A stretch of DNA of 64,000 nt from Beverwykella pulmonaria (Eukaryota > Ascomycota > Dothideomycetes > Pleosporales > Melanommataceae), in NCBI GenBank assembly GCA_001599595.1, contig BCHH01000014.1, positions 522,355 to 586,354 of the forward strand, written 5' to 3'. A program made the position numbers and the translations under genes. Shown here in pieces: positions 1 to 10,851 of this stretch (position 1 is its first letter; the number at the start of each line of letters is the position of its first letter). Under the pieces are notes generated by a model, which made no database searches, was not told the origin of the DNA, and was given only the letters and a program-made list of their open reading frames with translations.

Positions 1-185
1 CACTAGATTATATCTGATAAAGGCGATATTTCAGGGAGCATAGGGTGTGATCTTGGCTGCCAACTCGATCAACGAGCGCATACATCCCAATCGGACCTCG
101 GGTGCCATCTTCAGTCCCGAGGAAGTGGTTTCTAGTAGAAACTTGCTAGCAGGGGTGGACCGTCCCGTATCATCTTTCTCGGGCT

Positions 186-1217
186 CTAATATATTTCGAG
201 GTCCGGAGGGCGATCGCGAAGCACCAAAAGGGCCGTCTGCCAGATTAGAAACTTGCAGTCGTTTGAACCGTTGAACAGGTAACTAGTTGGTCTGACAATA
301 TTGGTGCTGCTACGGCGGGAAAGCGATGCAGTCAGCATTACTTTCAGAGCAGGGCGTAAGTGGTGATTAAACGTTGACATGGTAACTCCATGTTGCTTCG
401 TGGTCGCAACCACTGTTGCCCCACCCTCCTTACGCCTGACCTCTGGATAGAAGTTCAGATTTAATTCTGCCCCTTCGCCTCCCGAGGTATTATTGCTGAT
501 GGATCCTGCGGGGATATTCAGCCCTCTTCGATAACATCGACCAGCACACGACAAGTCTCTCCGATTTCCATATAGGCCTCTCTCATCACTGTGATGAAAT
601 CCGGAAGAAATTCTTCGGCCAACTAAGGTGTTGGAAATTCAGTGTCTTTGGGTGGGCCTATCGCAAGTTGTTCACGTGCATCTAGCAGCGGCTTCGACGT
701 TTGTAGAGCTGAGTCCGCAAGAACGTTCGCGTGCTGAGAAGGTGTTGGGCTAAATGGCAATGTTGATTCTCTGGTAGTAGTCGCACCGTGGTTTAGGTTT
801 GGGGCAGTATGAAGATCAGGTCTCAGAACGGCTGTCTTTTCATAGGCCCATGGAGAATAGCCCCTTGCTGGGGTTTCACCTCCTGGGAGGCGGACACTGA
901 GCTTCGTGGGGAGCGGAAGATAAAAAAATCGACGATGCTGCAAACATATCACTCCGATCAGAATTTTCTCCCGCACAATGATAAGAAAAAGTTACAGTAT
1001 AAGGATACACTCTCAAAATAGAATCTATGCATACATATTCGAATATTCCCTTGATAGTGGCTGTAGCGACGCCATGATTGCGCACCCATGCGAACCCATG
1101 CTTCTTTAGGTGCGAGATGAGCTCTGCGGTAAAGGAATGACGAGCATGAGGGTTGGAAACAAACTTGCTCGCGAAAAAGATTGGAAAAGCATCCAGTGTC
1201 GAAGGCCACCGGACCAT
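186..1217 (-). pseudogene. Decayed 2-oxoglutarate/Fe(II)-dependent oxygenase (isopenicillin N synthase-like)
   Basis: Three pieces on the minus strand match this family in the right order. The N-terminal DIOX_N-like part (1217 to about 1020) contains HGFAWVRNHGV. A middle part (about 976-623) contains RGYSPWAYEKTAVLRP and IGPPKDTEFPTP, which resemble the conserved substrate-pocket segment. A third part (554-186) contains ELNLNFYPEV, like the LRLNHYPE block before the iron-binding HxD. The pieces lie in two frames, with stops between them that one or two introns do not clearly explain. I could not find a convincing HxD...H iron triad, so the gene is probably dead. A Tc1/mariner terminal repeat lies 31 bp upstream of the first Met, which may have cut off the original 5' end. 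The family assignment is fairly sure; the original substrate is unknown. Confidence 0.6.
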
Positions 1218-1247
1218 CTGGGAGACCTTACAGCAATTTCAACAGGA

Positions 1248-1280
1248 CACGGGTGTGCAAGAATTGAGCGCGCAGGGGCC
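1248..1280 (+). repeat. Left terminal inverted repeat of the Tc1/mariner element
   Basis: These 33 bases are exactly the reverse complement of 2619-2651. The inner bases diverge immediately after the shared GCGCAGGGGCC, which marks the end of the repeat. Confidence 0.85.
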
Positions 1281-1450
1281 ACCACCAATCGCAAAAATCG
1301 AGTATATTCAAATTATTACCACAATGCGCTTTTGATTCGCACCTGCGGTTGTTCCTGAACTAATTTACAGCGATGGGGCATCTCCCTAATACGATCTTGA
1401 ATTTCCTTGAGTGTTATCTTATCCCATTCTGCCTGGATATCGGCCTTAAA

Positions 1451-2563
1451 TTAAGCTACAGTTGACCACCTCCAACCAGCTAATCTACCCTTTATGATAT
1501 TCCAGCATGCCTCAATAGGGTTAAGATTAGGTGATTGAGGAGGATGGACAAGTATAAGCAGGCCTGCGTCCCGTTTTAGGTGTGCTGGCACGCTGTTTGG
1601 CGACTTAATTCCGTGGCTTGGATCGCCATCCTCCTGCAGGTGGTATTTGACGCCGTGACGGGCTTCCAAAGCCTAGATCTGCTTAATGTGTTCTGGCAGT
1701 ATCTTTTGAGCGTAAAACACCTGCGTCATACAGTTGCCTTTTGGTGTTGCGTCCTCCTTTGCCTTGGTATCTTTATATACTTTAACACGTTCCTAAAAGG
1801 CAGTATCAAGCTTGTATTTTATCTGCTTAGGCTTAGGTTGTTTGCGCTGCTTTTCTAAAGGCTCTACAGGGTCCTTATAAAAAATAAGTCTACCCTTGTA
1901 GTTGTATGAGACGCCAGCCGCAACGTGAACAGTAACATCTAAAGAACCCTCTAGTTCTACCTTATTTATCCCTCTTTCTTGCCCTGGGTAACGCAGCTCA
2001 TATTTAGCAACCTTCATCAACTTAATTAACTAGAAGTGTGCCTTATCTGTGAACCAAACACGCTGCCAGAAGCCTATTATAGTGTCTTTTTGGTGTAAAG
2101 CGCCATAGGAGCAGCGAAGACCTTGATTTTTTTCTGAGATCTTCTTCTAAAATAGTTTCTTAAACTGCCTAGCTCCTGCCTTGCTTGCGTGGTATTGTAG
2201 AGTACGTAGCGTGGCTGAAATTCCTAGCTCTTTAACCTGATCTGCGTAGCCCATTTCGTGGATTTGGTCGTTCTAGTCTGTTATTTTTGCGAGGTTGGAC
2301 GCAGATACTAAGGGCTTGCGGCCTAAGGTAGAGCTGGTTTTTCAGGTTCTTCTAACTGCAGCTTGGCCTATAGCTTCTCGTTTTGCGATCCAGGTGCGCG
2401 CGGTAGAGGGAGGTATATTGATAGCTGGAAGTCGTGCGATATCGCCAGTTGTTTGGTCATTTCGCCTCAAATCAAAGGCGTCGAAGAATCTATTACGTTT
2501 AATAGTATCGTGCTCGCGTCGATCAGTCTTTTTATCGCGTTTTTTCGGTGTGGTTGGAGCCAT
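1451..2563 (-). pseudogene. Tc1/mariner DDE transposase, single frame with nonsense codons
   Basis: The frame starts with ATG at 2563 and can be followed to 1451 without any shift. The N-terminal part (about residues 1-75) is a basic helix-turn-helix-like DNA-binding region ending near STARTWIAKREAIG. The catalytic part shows FTDKAHF (first Asp), VHVAAGVSYNYKG, QEDGDPSHG (second Asp) and SPNLNPIEACWNIIKGRL (final acidic residue Glu). About six in-frame stops interrupt it. Most are TAG where glutamine would fit, and one is TGA where arginine would fit, so single C-to-T changes explain them. The catalytic triad is otherwise preserved. The protein would cut and paste the element at its terminal repeats, but this copy cannot make it. 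Confidence 0.85.
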
Positions 2564-2618
2564 GTGTGGTGTTGAAGTCGGTATGAGGGCTTTGTTTTGA
2601 AGTTCTGATCGAAAGCGG

Positions 2619-2651
2619 GGCCCCTGCGCGCTCAATTCTTGCACACCCGTG
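2619..2651 (-). repeat. Right terminal inverted repeat of the Tc1/mariner element
   Basis: Perfect inverted copy of 1248-1280. It lies 55 bp upstream of the transposase start codon at 2563. Confidence 0.85.
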
Positions 2652-3010
2652 GGAGTTTGGGTGGGTGACTAAGCTAGAAAAGAGCTTGGTAGGTACTTGT
2701 GATCGAGAGTCATGCATGTCGCGAGCGGCACAACAGATAAAATATAGATGTGCCAGTTAGTATAGGGCAAGCTTTGGCAAGGCAACTAATTACAATTGGC
2801 AATGTCGCCTGCTACCCCGCTCTCACATAATCTACCTGCACGCATCCACGCCCGTGCGTTGAATGTTTAGAATAAAAGAGTGAGCGAATCTTTTCTTTTT
2901 AGGACTGAATGCTCAGCTCTTACTCTTTTCCAATACTCTCACTTTCTCTCGTTTAGTCGACTTCCTTCGCGTTGACTGCGCCTTAGTCTTGCCTGAACTC
3001 GGGTGTAACG
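2652..3010. other. Intergenic, 5' flank of the GNAT gene
   Basis: No reading frame of note. A pyrimidine-rich stretch around 2890-2960 precedes the GNAT start codon and probably belongs to its promoter or leader. Confidence 0.5.
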
Positions 3011-3873
3011 ATGAGTTCTACGGATAAAATAAGCATTGCCTTACTTTCTGACGAGGAGATCACCACGTGCGCTGAGCTCCTCTCGAAAAGCTTTGGCCAT
3101 GATGCACCGTTTGTGGATATGTACTTCCCGAACCATGATACACCGTCAGGACAAGCGTCGCTTTCGAAGCGCTTGACGGCTTGGAAGCACTCCTCTCCAG
3201 AATCCACGTTCTTGAAAGCAGTCACCAGGTCTAGCCAAGGCGGTCAAGAACTCATCGCGGGCTTCGGTATCTGGACCTTGTTGAAAGAGCCCCCGCCTGC
3301 AGAACTTGAGAAGGTGGAGAATGTTGAGGAAGTCTGGCCAGACAAAGAAGATCGCAAATTCATGACCCGCTTGTGGAGCAAATACGTGATCCCACGGACT
3401 CAGGCCATCAGGGAGTCTGCTGGTAAAGGAGTCTACGGTAAGTGAGTACCATTGGGGAAGATCCGAACAAGATTTCTCACATCCGATGTAGTGCTCGAGC
3501 TGCTAGCAGTGCATCCAGATTACCAGCGTTTGGGTGCCGGCACAGCTCTTGTCGCGTGGGGAACCAAAGCCGCAGATGAAAAAGGACTCAATGTAAGCTT
3601 ATCTATTATTTTCCCGTCTTTTGATTATATCTCTTTGAAATATTCATGGTAGAGTATCGAGAGAAGCTCCAATGGTACATTTTTAGCATTCGATCGAGGA
3701 CTAACAAGCCTATTCTTTAGTCAGTCGTGGAGGGCACTCCAGCAGGACGACGATGCTATGAGAAAAGTGGCTTACGTGTAGAAATCGAGGAAATGGACTT
3801 TGATGTTGGAGAAGAATTCAGTGGAAGAAGAAAACCCACGCTTAACTTCCTGACGAGAGAACCTAAAACTTGA
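3011..3873 (+). CDS. GNAT-family N-acetyltransferase
   Basis: Three exons: 3011-3437, 3492-3592 and 3721-3873, giving 226 residues. Introns of 54 and 128 nt have GTAAGT/TAG and GTAAGC/TAG ends, and the second has a GACTAAC-like branch site. Joining them restores the acetyl-CoA-binding motif A: ELLAVHPDYQRLGAGTALV, with QRLGAG at residues 154-159. The short C-terminal exon (GTPAGRRCYEKSGL) matches motif B of the family. The enzyme should move an acetyl group from acetyl-CoA to an amine; the substrate cannot be read from the sequence. No signal peptide or membrane segment is seen, so it is probably cytosolic. It appears intact despite lying between a dead transposon and a solo LTR. Start: first ATG in frame, with no earlier one in the exon. 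Confidence 0.88.
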
Positions 3874-4907
3874 GTATAGTTCCTCGAGTTGGAAGGTGCT
3901 GGAATACCTCGGTCGGTGAATGCCCTGCCCTGCCCTCACTGTATATAAATCCTCTCCCACACACACATAGAAAATACAACCTTAACTTCCTTCCCACACT
4001 CGCCAACACCTCGCAGGGCCCGGGACAGAAGGGATGTTTATAGGATCTACATAGCAAAACTCATGCGCTACCGCTCTATGCACCCTTCTACTCACTCAAA
4101 AGTGTTTATCTGACACACTCGGGCAAGTTTAATTCTTCGGGTTTCTGTTTCAATGCTTCTAGAACACGAGGAAGGATAAAGGCCTTTGATCACCAATACC
4201 TATCGGAATTTCCGTGCTTGTTTGATAATCCTGAAGAAACCTTCTTGCGCCCTGTTAGATTTGTTCAACATATCTCTCTTCACGATGCATCTCTCCTTAT
4301 GTTGCCAGACGACAAAACGTTACCGCCTAAAAAACGCTTCCTCATTTTATATGATAGACGGCCTGAGAATTTTGTAATTTCTATGGTACTGTCGAGGTAT
4401 GGGTCATTTTGGGTGGGCTCTCCAGCGCTTCATATGAATAACGTCACCAAGAAACCTCCTTCAGTACACCAACGGGGCTACTTATGATGTTTGGATGGGG
4501 AATTACGACCGATTTGGAATGAGGGTAGAATTGAAACAGGAAGTTGTCAGTCTCAAAATAATTCGACTATTCGCTTAACTGCATTCCGCCTTTGATGGAC
4601 GTTCATCCTCATACCCTATGGGATTGAATGGTTCGGTCATTAGTTTCTAACTCCATAGATTGCTTTGTTGACTATAGTGAGTTTACTCAGGCAATTCTGG
4701 CAGCGTTATTGCGAGATGCGAACGTCCTTTCCTCCTCTCTTCGACCAATTCAATTGATACCTCGTCGCGATGGCACAGCAATAACCATCGCTGGCTAAAA
4801 TTGTTGTAAATACCTACTTTCGCTTGTACTGTCCAGATTTCTTACTACGCGTTCTTGCTTCTCTCACTCTCTGCGCGGCTATCACGCTAACATTTTGTAA
4901 GCAGAAG
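3874..4907. other. Intergenic, no recognised gene
   Basis: Only short uninformative frames occur. An open stretch at 4218-4487 has no features I can assign. The region is probably 3' UTR of the GNAT gene followed by unclassified sequence. Confidence 0.4.
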
Positions 4908-5026
4908 TGTGGAGTAAAAAGGTGTCAAGATGTGTATTGTATGTGATGTATGTACAGCTGATATATATATGACGGACTGGCTAGTCAGTGGCATATCCAC
5001 GTGACAGTATGGTGTCCTGAGCTTAC
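4908..5026. repeat. Dispersed repeat copy A (related to 17778-17955)
   Basis: The core GTCAGTGGCATATCCACGTG and its flanks (GACTGG/ATTAGTCAGT..., GTGTCCTG, CTTACA) recur at 17778-17955. Similarity starts near a shared AGTGYGGAG and ends near CTTACA. Copy A lacks the long TG-rich expansion present in the other copy. It is probably a piece of an LTR or a small non-autonomous element; no clear target duplication was found. Confidence 0.6.
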
Positions 5027-5100
5027 ACATTTAAATTATCTTTGTCAAACAAGCCATCGAGAAGACCTCGTCGATCTAAAAATGGTGCTGACGGTGTGCC

Positions 5101-5297
5101 TGTTGGTCTCACAGGGCTATTTGCAATAGCAACGGGTGGGTTCTAAGCAAAGTGTTCATTCGTGTATGTGTCTATCTGAGGTGAGGCTCAGGAGGTTGTA
5201 TCATCCCTTTGCCGCCAAGCATCACTAGTGTCTCATGTGATCGCCACGTGATCACGACATCATCACGTGATCATCACGTTCTATATATATTCCAACA
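5101..5297. repeat. Solo LTR (197 bp) of a copia-related family
   Basis: It begins TGTTGGTCTCACAGGGCTAT and ends ATTCCAACA. The left end matches the LTR of the full element at 10909-16981, while the middle has diverged. The directly repeated 5-bp target site GTGCC lies at 5096-5100 and 5298-5302. It contains CACGTG/TCACGTGAT motifs near 5241-5280, as do the full element's LTRs. No internal retroelement sequence adjoins it, so it is probably what remained after recombination between two LTRs. Confidence 0.88.
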
Positions 5298-6113
5298 GTG
5301 CCTCTTATTGTAACTACCAGTGGTCGACACAGAAAATATCAGACTACTAGCACCATAAGATATAAGAATCTGGCAAACGATATTAATTGTCCTTGGATCT
5401 CGAGGGGTTCATGGCTTGCTTTTAGGGTTTTACAATGGTGCACAATTAGAGGACCGCAAAAATCTTAATAAATGGGCAAAACATACTGTCGGTATACCCG
5501 CCCGTGAAATAGGAAGGTATCTTGGACGCTGTTAATCGACTGCCCGTGGGTTTCGCAGAACGCTAATCCACGGCGGTGCAAGAGCGCAGGGTACGGTAAA
5601 AAGAGTATGGATTGCTTGTGACCACGAATCTCCTACGTAGCAAGGGCTAGCAGCGACGTCGAATTCAACTACTAGCTTGCCAATTGTAAGTAATCGGGGT
5701 AACCAGATACTTGTATAGATTGCTCATGGTAATCATAGCTAATCATGGTAATTGCGCCCCGCCAAATGAGGCTCTCGTAATCTCACTAACCTAGCGAACC
5801 ATGGTTAACCACAGTAACCCGATTCTAATTTACACTTTGTCGATGGACTGCCTTAGAAAATCTTACAAACATGTTGTACACCGCAGTGGCGCAGACCTCT
5901 ATGAAATATACAAGTCTTATAAGGATGAAGTCATCCCGAACCCAATACCAGTAGTACCTCTATATAATACTAGTACTAAATAGTCATCGGGTAATAAAAC
6001 TACTTGGATAAGTATCGCAAAAGAAACTCCATAGTAATAGTGAGGCACATTAATCATATAACAAATGACTAAGCAACGCTTCGCCAGTAACCTAGCTTTT
6101 CTGTCGAAATCTC
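5298..6113. other. Intergenic, no recognised gene
   Basis: Short spurious frames only. Several small imperfect repeats of TAATCATGGTA lie around 5720-5810. Confidence 0.4.
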
Positions 6114-7523
6114 TTACTCCTTCTGGCCAATAGAACGACCTAGATCTGGATACACCTTCCTAGGATCATCACCCTCCGCCCTACTCTCCATGCCTTCTCT
6201 GGCTGGTCTCTTTCGCCTCCAACACCATATACCCGCAAGGATAAGGAGAATAGCTGCGACACCTCCAATAACAGAACCTACTATAACGCCAACATTTCGA
6301 TGACTTTGTGGAGCTTGTACTAATGGCTCCTTACAAACGGCCCGTATATCGCTATTCATTGCACTGGCTCCGTCAATGTTAGCTGGCGCAAGTCCAAAAG
6401 TTCGACTCTCATAGTCGACAAACAGATAATTCTGTGAAAGAAATGTTCCTCCTAGAATCGGAAGATCTCGTCCAAAATCCGTTGGTCCTTTCCCCACCGC
6501 AGCCATAACCTTCTGGGATATTATGGCGTACTCTCCTACGTCGTTGGGGCCTCTTTCCAGACTCAACATTTCGTACCTGGGAACGACAGTTGTATATCCA
6601 TTGCTGAGCGTCACAGTGAGGTTGTCAATAAGAACAGGAGCTTCGCTCTCTGGTGGGTATGTCTGGTCCGTGTAGTCCGCGCTGCTATTGTGGTGAGTGT
6701 AGTTTGCCCACAGGGCGTACATGGCTTGGGTGAAGGTGAATTGGTTCTGAAGCGGGTCGATACAAGCCGCAACGGTGGAGCGAATATCCGGCATCAGTGA
6801 GTAGGACCCTTGACTGTTGTTGAGGACGACATCTTTGATTTGGACTTGCAATGGACACGATGTATCTATTCCCAAAGGCGTCATGCTGAAATTTGTGAAC
6901 AGTCCCTTGGTGCGAGCAGCGTTGTATCCCCCGACGATGACTTGGCCATCCTGAGGCTGGTTCTGGGAACGGGATCCAAAGAAGAGGCCGAAAAACTTTG
7001 ATGGTGCGAAACTATAGTCGACGAGTTTGGCCAAGACTGACGAATCTGGTCCAAACGCAATACCCGATTTATTTAACGAGTTCGAATCATGCCACACTTC
7101 GAAAGGAAACCTGGGAATAGTGATTTTTCCTATCACAGCTGTGTCGGCGCCTTGCAAAATGACCGCATTCGGTGGCGGAGGGTCTATGTGCGACACGTTG
7201 AATGGCCCGGAAGTATTGAAGGTGTGCAGCTGAACATCGTAAACGCCACCCGAAGAGCCCAGGCACTGGGACCTCAGTGTCGCATTTCCAAGAACTTGAC
7301 AGTCCTGAGCATTTCGAACGCGAGTATTATTTATCGCAAACGTTATCCGAAAGCCTTCTGGCTGATCCCCCAGATAAACGTGGATTCCGCGGTTTCTTGC
7401 AACCCCGTCCGATAACGTTACATTTTCGATTGGCAAGGCTAGAGGAGCTGTCGCGCAGTCGGCACCAACGAGGCTGATCAGAGCGACAAGTACCGCTGAC
7501 TTCAACGTCCAGCGAAGGACCAT
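6114..7523 (-). CDS. Membrane-anchored aspartyl-protease-like (A1 fold) protein, catalytic residues apparently lost
   Basis: Single exon, 469 residues. Residues 1-21 form a signal peptide (ending LISLVGADC). The ectodomain has the layout of a pepsin-like fold: a strand block IHVYLGDQPEGFRITFAIN, a FGLFFGSRSQ/GQVIVGGYN block, and a C-terminal block DLPILGGTFLSQNYLFVDYE that closely resembles the end of A1 proteases. The usual D-T/S-G motifs are absent: the first site reads FAINNT and the second appears to be CIDPLQ. There are many N-glycosylation sequons. A transmembrane helix (VGVIVGSVIGG through LAGIWCW) is followed by a basic stop-transfer CWRRKRPAR and a short cytoplasmic tail. It is probably a cell-surface or plasma-membrane protein with a binding or structural role, not an active protease. 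Fold call good; function unknown. Confidence 0.82.
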   Translation of the reverse strand: MVLRWTLKSAVLVALISLVGADCATAPLALPIENVTLSDGVARNRGIHVYLGDQPEGFRITFAINNTRVRNAQDCQVLGNATLRSQCLGSSGGVYDVQLHTFNTSGPFNVSHIDPPPPNAVILQGADTAVIGKITIPRFPFEVWHDSNSLNKSGIAFGPDSSVLAKLVDYSFAPSKFFGLFFGSRSQNQPQDGQVIVGGYNAARTKGLFTNFSMTPLGIDTSCPLQVQIKDVVLNNSQGSYSLMPDIRSTVAACIDPLQNQFTFTQAMYALWANYTHHNSSADYTDQTYPPESEAPVLIDNLTVTLSNGYTTVVPRYEMLSLERGPNDVGEYAIISQKVMAAVGKGPTDFGRDLPILGGTFLSQNYLFVDYESRTFGLAPANIDGASAMNSDIRAVCKEPLVQAPQSHRNVGVIVGSVIGGVAAILLILAGIWCWRRKRPAREGMESRAEGDDPRKVYPDLGRSIGQKE

Positions 7524-8020
7524 AATGTGAGAAATATAGGCGCTTCTTTAGCTGTGGGACGGAATGTGAACTTGGGTTGACAAGTTTATCGTGGAGGGAG
7601 AACAAGAGCAACAAAGCTGCCGAATTTTCAAAGCAGCTCCGGATACGAGGCTGCAAATACGCCGTGACTTCTGCCTTGACACCTTCGTTTCTGCGCCCTC
7701 TCCCAGAATCCAAAAGTCGGACCAACGCTGGGCCGACAGGGGCCGCTGCGATAAAGTGGCTTACCAAGGAGGGCGCATCACCGCCTGCATCGTAGACTAT
7801 CCTTCACTCCTCCACTTGCGTGAACGATTTTTGACATGGAGCATAGTCGTTTTCTCTCATATCAAACAACTTACACATAAGACGTACGAAGACTGGTGCC
7901 ATCTCTTACCTAGACAGATCGTGTGCAGCCTTCTCATCTCGTATTCGCCCCACCCTAGGCTGGAGACCTTTTACTCGTTCGCATCGGATAGTCCTGTCTC
8001 CTCGTTAGCGAGGAAAAGCT
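7524..8020. other. Shared upstream region between the A1-like gene and the kinase gene
   Basis: The two genes diverge from here. Overlapping open frames exist, but none has a recognisable domain. Probable promoters and leaders. Confidence 0.5.
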
Positions 8021-10851
8021 ATGGACAATGATTTCGCTCTACATCAGCTAGAAGTATCGCTAGGAGCTTTCGTGGATCCTATTCCGCAAACGCCTCTACA
8101 TCAAACATCAATCTTGAGAATCCAACATCTCTTGGAACGACACCCGGATAGCAGGCTTCGGCAGAAATGGAGCAGCAGACCGCGAACTTATGTACTCTTC
8201 CGAGTAGTTCAAAGCATTCAAGAAAATACGGAGCTTTGCGTCTTTATTCAGGAAAATCTTCACGATCTATTGCTACCGCTGCCTATAAATCAACTTCCCA
8301 ACTCAATAAAGGGCGATGTCGAGCTACGTGATCGTTTTCTACGACTTCAGTTGCTTGTCCTGTCCAATCCGGAGACTATTGTTCCAGCTCGTGTCGAAGG
8401 CGCTGGCCAAGCTATCACCTACACACACTCTCATGTCGACGACGGGGACTCCTTCTTCGATACCAAGCAAAGGTTGGGAACTGGTGGTTCGGGTTTTGTG
8501 GATTCGGTAGTGTGCAAATTCACTGGCATTGAATATGCCCGTAAAAAGATTCCTCGACCGTCGAACATAGCGCTCTCAGGCCAGCAGACCCTCATTGAAT
8601 TTGAGCAGGAGCTAGCTGCCTTAAAAAGGCTAAGGAGTTACTCGCATATGGTTCAATACGTCGCATCATATACCGATTATAAGTCACTGGCATTCATTAT
8701 GACACCAATCGCGGATTACGATCTTAGAAGTTTCCTTGAAGCATTAGGGCCCAGCCAAGACCAAGTGGCTGATCGGGGATTACTGTTTGAATTCTTCGGA
8801 TGTTTAGCAACAGCCATTAGAACTCTTCACGGCTGCCAAATACGGCATATGGACATTAAACCTAGCAATATTCTTATCAAAGGCCGAACTGTCTTGGTTT
8901 GCGATTTTGGAATATCGAGAGACTGGTCGGGTACTTCTGGCGATACCACTCACGGACCGATATATAAGAAGACAACAAAATACTGTTCACCAGAGGTGGA
9001 TGACGGTGAGCAGCGAAACAAGGCGTCTGATATTTTCTCTCTCGGCGTGGTCTATCTTGAAATGATGTCTGTTCTCGGAGGATCAACGGTTGAAGCAATG
9101 AGGACGTTCCTCAGAAAGAATGGCCATACTACAGATGTAGCCTGTCGCAATCTTTTAGGTGTAAATAGGTGGATCGACGAGCTCCAAAAAGCTCTAATCG
9201 ATGAGGAAGCAGTTCCACTTCAATGGATAGGTCGCATGGTATGTCTCCCACGTTCACACGGCGAACTCTAGACGCTAATATCGTACAGATAGAAGAGGAA
9301 CCAAGGCTGAGAATCTCTGCGGAAGAATTGGCTGAGACAATTCATCACCTGTCACCCCAACCCCGTTCTGACCGGTTCACTGGTCCTTGTTGTCGTCCGT
9401 CGTCCGGCTCACTTGTCAGTCACAGGTCTAGTTCAACATGGGTTGATTCACCACGACCAATGCATGGAAATCTGTCTTGGGCGAGAAATTCGAGCGGGGA
9501 TCTATTGTGGCCCTCGCCAATAATTCCAGGACAGCAAGCTGGACGAGCAGCAGACACAACTCCGATATCAGAAATAGATGCTCCACTGCAGCTGACGATC
9601 AGAGCTCATCGGGACCCAAGCCAAATTCCTAAAGGTGAACAAATATTTGGAAGGCCCTTGCACAGTTGTTCTAAGATTAACAGCCAATATCCCGGTGAAC
9701 TGCTTTGCGGTCCTTGCATATTGGAGATCTATGAGACTATGACCAAAAAACTCTGGGATTGCATCAGGACCATTGTTCTCTTTGGCGACGAGCAAGGGGC
9801 ACCGTTAAAACGGTTCTTCTCTTACCGAATCCCACTCTTCGACCTGCAAGTATTGGAGAATAGTACCAATATTACGATATCTTGGAAAGAATACTACCGC
9901 TCTGGTGTTGGAAATAATGATAGACAAGTAGAAAAAGGATATCAGACCGTTGGCATTGTACTGAATTTCATAGCGGATGAAGATGCGAAAAGCTTCCTAG
10001 ACATCGTCAGCTCTCTCCCCAAGCATCCGCTCCTTTCCATACCCCCGGCTGAATCTCAGGCACTCGACGCGGTACGAGTGTGTGTCTACAAGGTGTACGC
10101 TGGACCAAAACGGGACACCGTCGTTCACCGTATCCTGATGGTATCAAGAAGAACACCGTCGGGCTATTTGAGTATCGCTTCTCATATTGTGTCAAGAGAT
10201 ATCGGTTTAACGATACAACTTCGCACTGGCGCGGTTGTGGTGCAGCTCGAAGACCTTCACGTACCAGTGTTCTTCTCACGAGACCCTGACTCACTGGCAT
10301 CGCCGCCTCATACAGCGAATGTCGTTGAGGATCCCATTTTTTCACAGGGCAAAATGGAGCTCACCTTTTCATTTGGACCCGGCGCCTTGGATCCCGCAAC
10401 GAGCGAAGGAAGTGCCGGATCCTTTCTCCGCAATATCACTGGATGGCAACTACTCTATATCGGCAGCGCTCATCGTCTGAAAGACTCTGTACTTGGTCTC
10501 CGAAACAGCAAGAACCAGATTGCCGTAACTGTAGCTTTATGGAGGCCAATATCCCAGCAATCAGGCAGGACCCAAGTCCTACTACAAGCACTATCACAAT
10601 CAGATTCCAAGAAGTGGACAAGTGGCTCAATACTAAATTCCACAGCGCTACCAAATCAAAAAGACACCAGAACCATGCTCAAACTGTCAAACGTCGGCCA
10701 CGGAAAAAAAATCGATATCTTCCACATGTGCGCCGGCTCTGCAGACTCTCTCGAAAAAGACAGAGAATTAAAACTTCGGTTTGCGAACTTCAAAGGTAGA
10801 TCCACCACTAAACCTTCTACTTCGCAGACACTAACATGCGTAAGATCTTGA
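8021..10851 (+). CDS. Protein kinase with long uncharacterised C-terminal region
   Basis: Exons 8021-9238 and 9289-10851 are joined across a 50-nt GTATGT...CAG intron, giving 926 residues. The kinase domain spans about 145-406. Its glycine loop is GTGGSGFV (153-160), the lysine lies in YARKKI, the catalytic loop is RHMDIKPSNIL (Asp278; HMD replaces the usual HRD), then CDFG (Asp295) and a YCSPE activation-segment end. All key catalytic residues are present except the HRD arginine, suggesting control that does not use the usual activation-loop contact. Residues 407-926 hold a short linker and then beta-rich sequence with no family I recognise; CGPCILEIYETM may start a domain. N-terminal residues 1-140 are alpha-helical and resemble fungus-specific kinase leaders. 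The copia LTR begins 57 bp after the stop, so it may supply the 3' UTR. Confidence 0.85.

Larger units (their letters stand above)
1248..2651 (-). mobile_element. Tc1/mariner-type DNA transposon, about 1.4 kb, inactive
   Basis: A perfect inverted repeat bounds the element: 1248-1280 (begins CACGGGTGTGCAAGAATTG) and its reverse complement at 2619-2651. The enclosed minus-strand gene encodes a DDE transposase. Size, terminal repeats and transposase type fit the fungal Tc1/mariner group. No TA target duplication is visible at either edge (GA on the left, GG on the right), so the flanks have changed or the true ends differ by a few bases. The transposase has several stop codons, so the copy cannot move by itself. 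Confidence 0.85.

Noticed and set aside
10796..10827. Possible 3' intron in the kinase gene
   Set aside because: GT-AG ends are present, but 32 nt is too short for a spliceosomal intron; the uninterrupted frame to 10851 is preferred.
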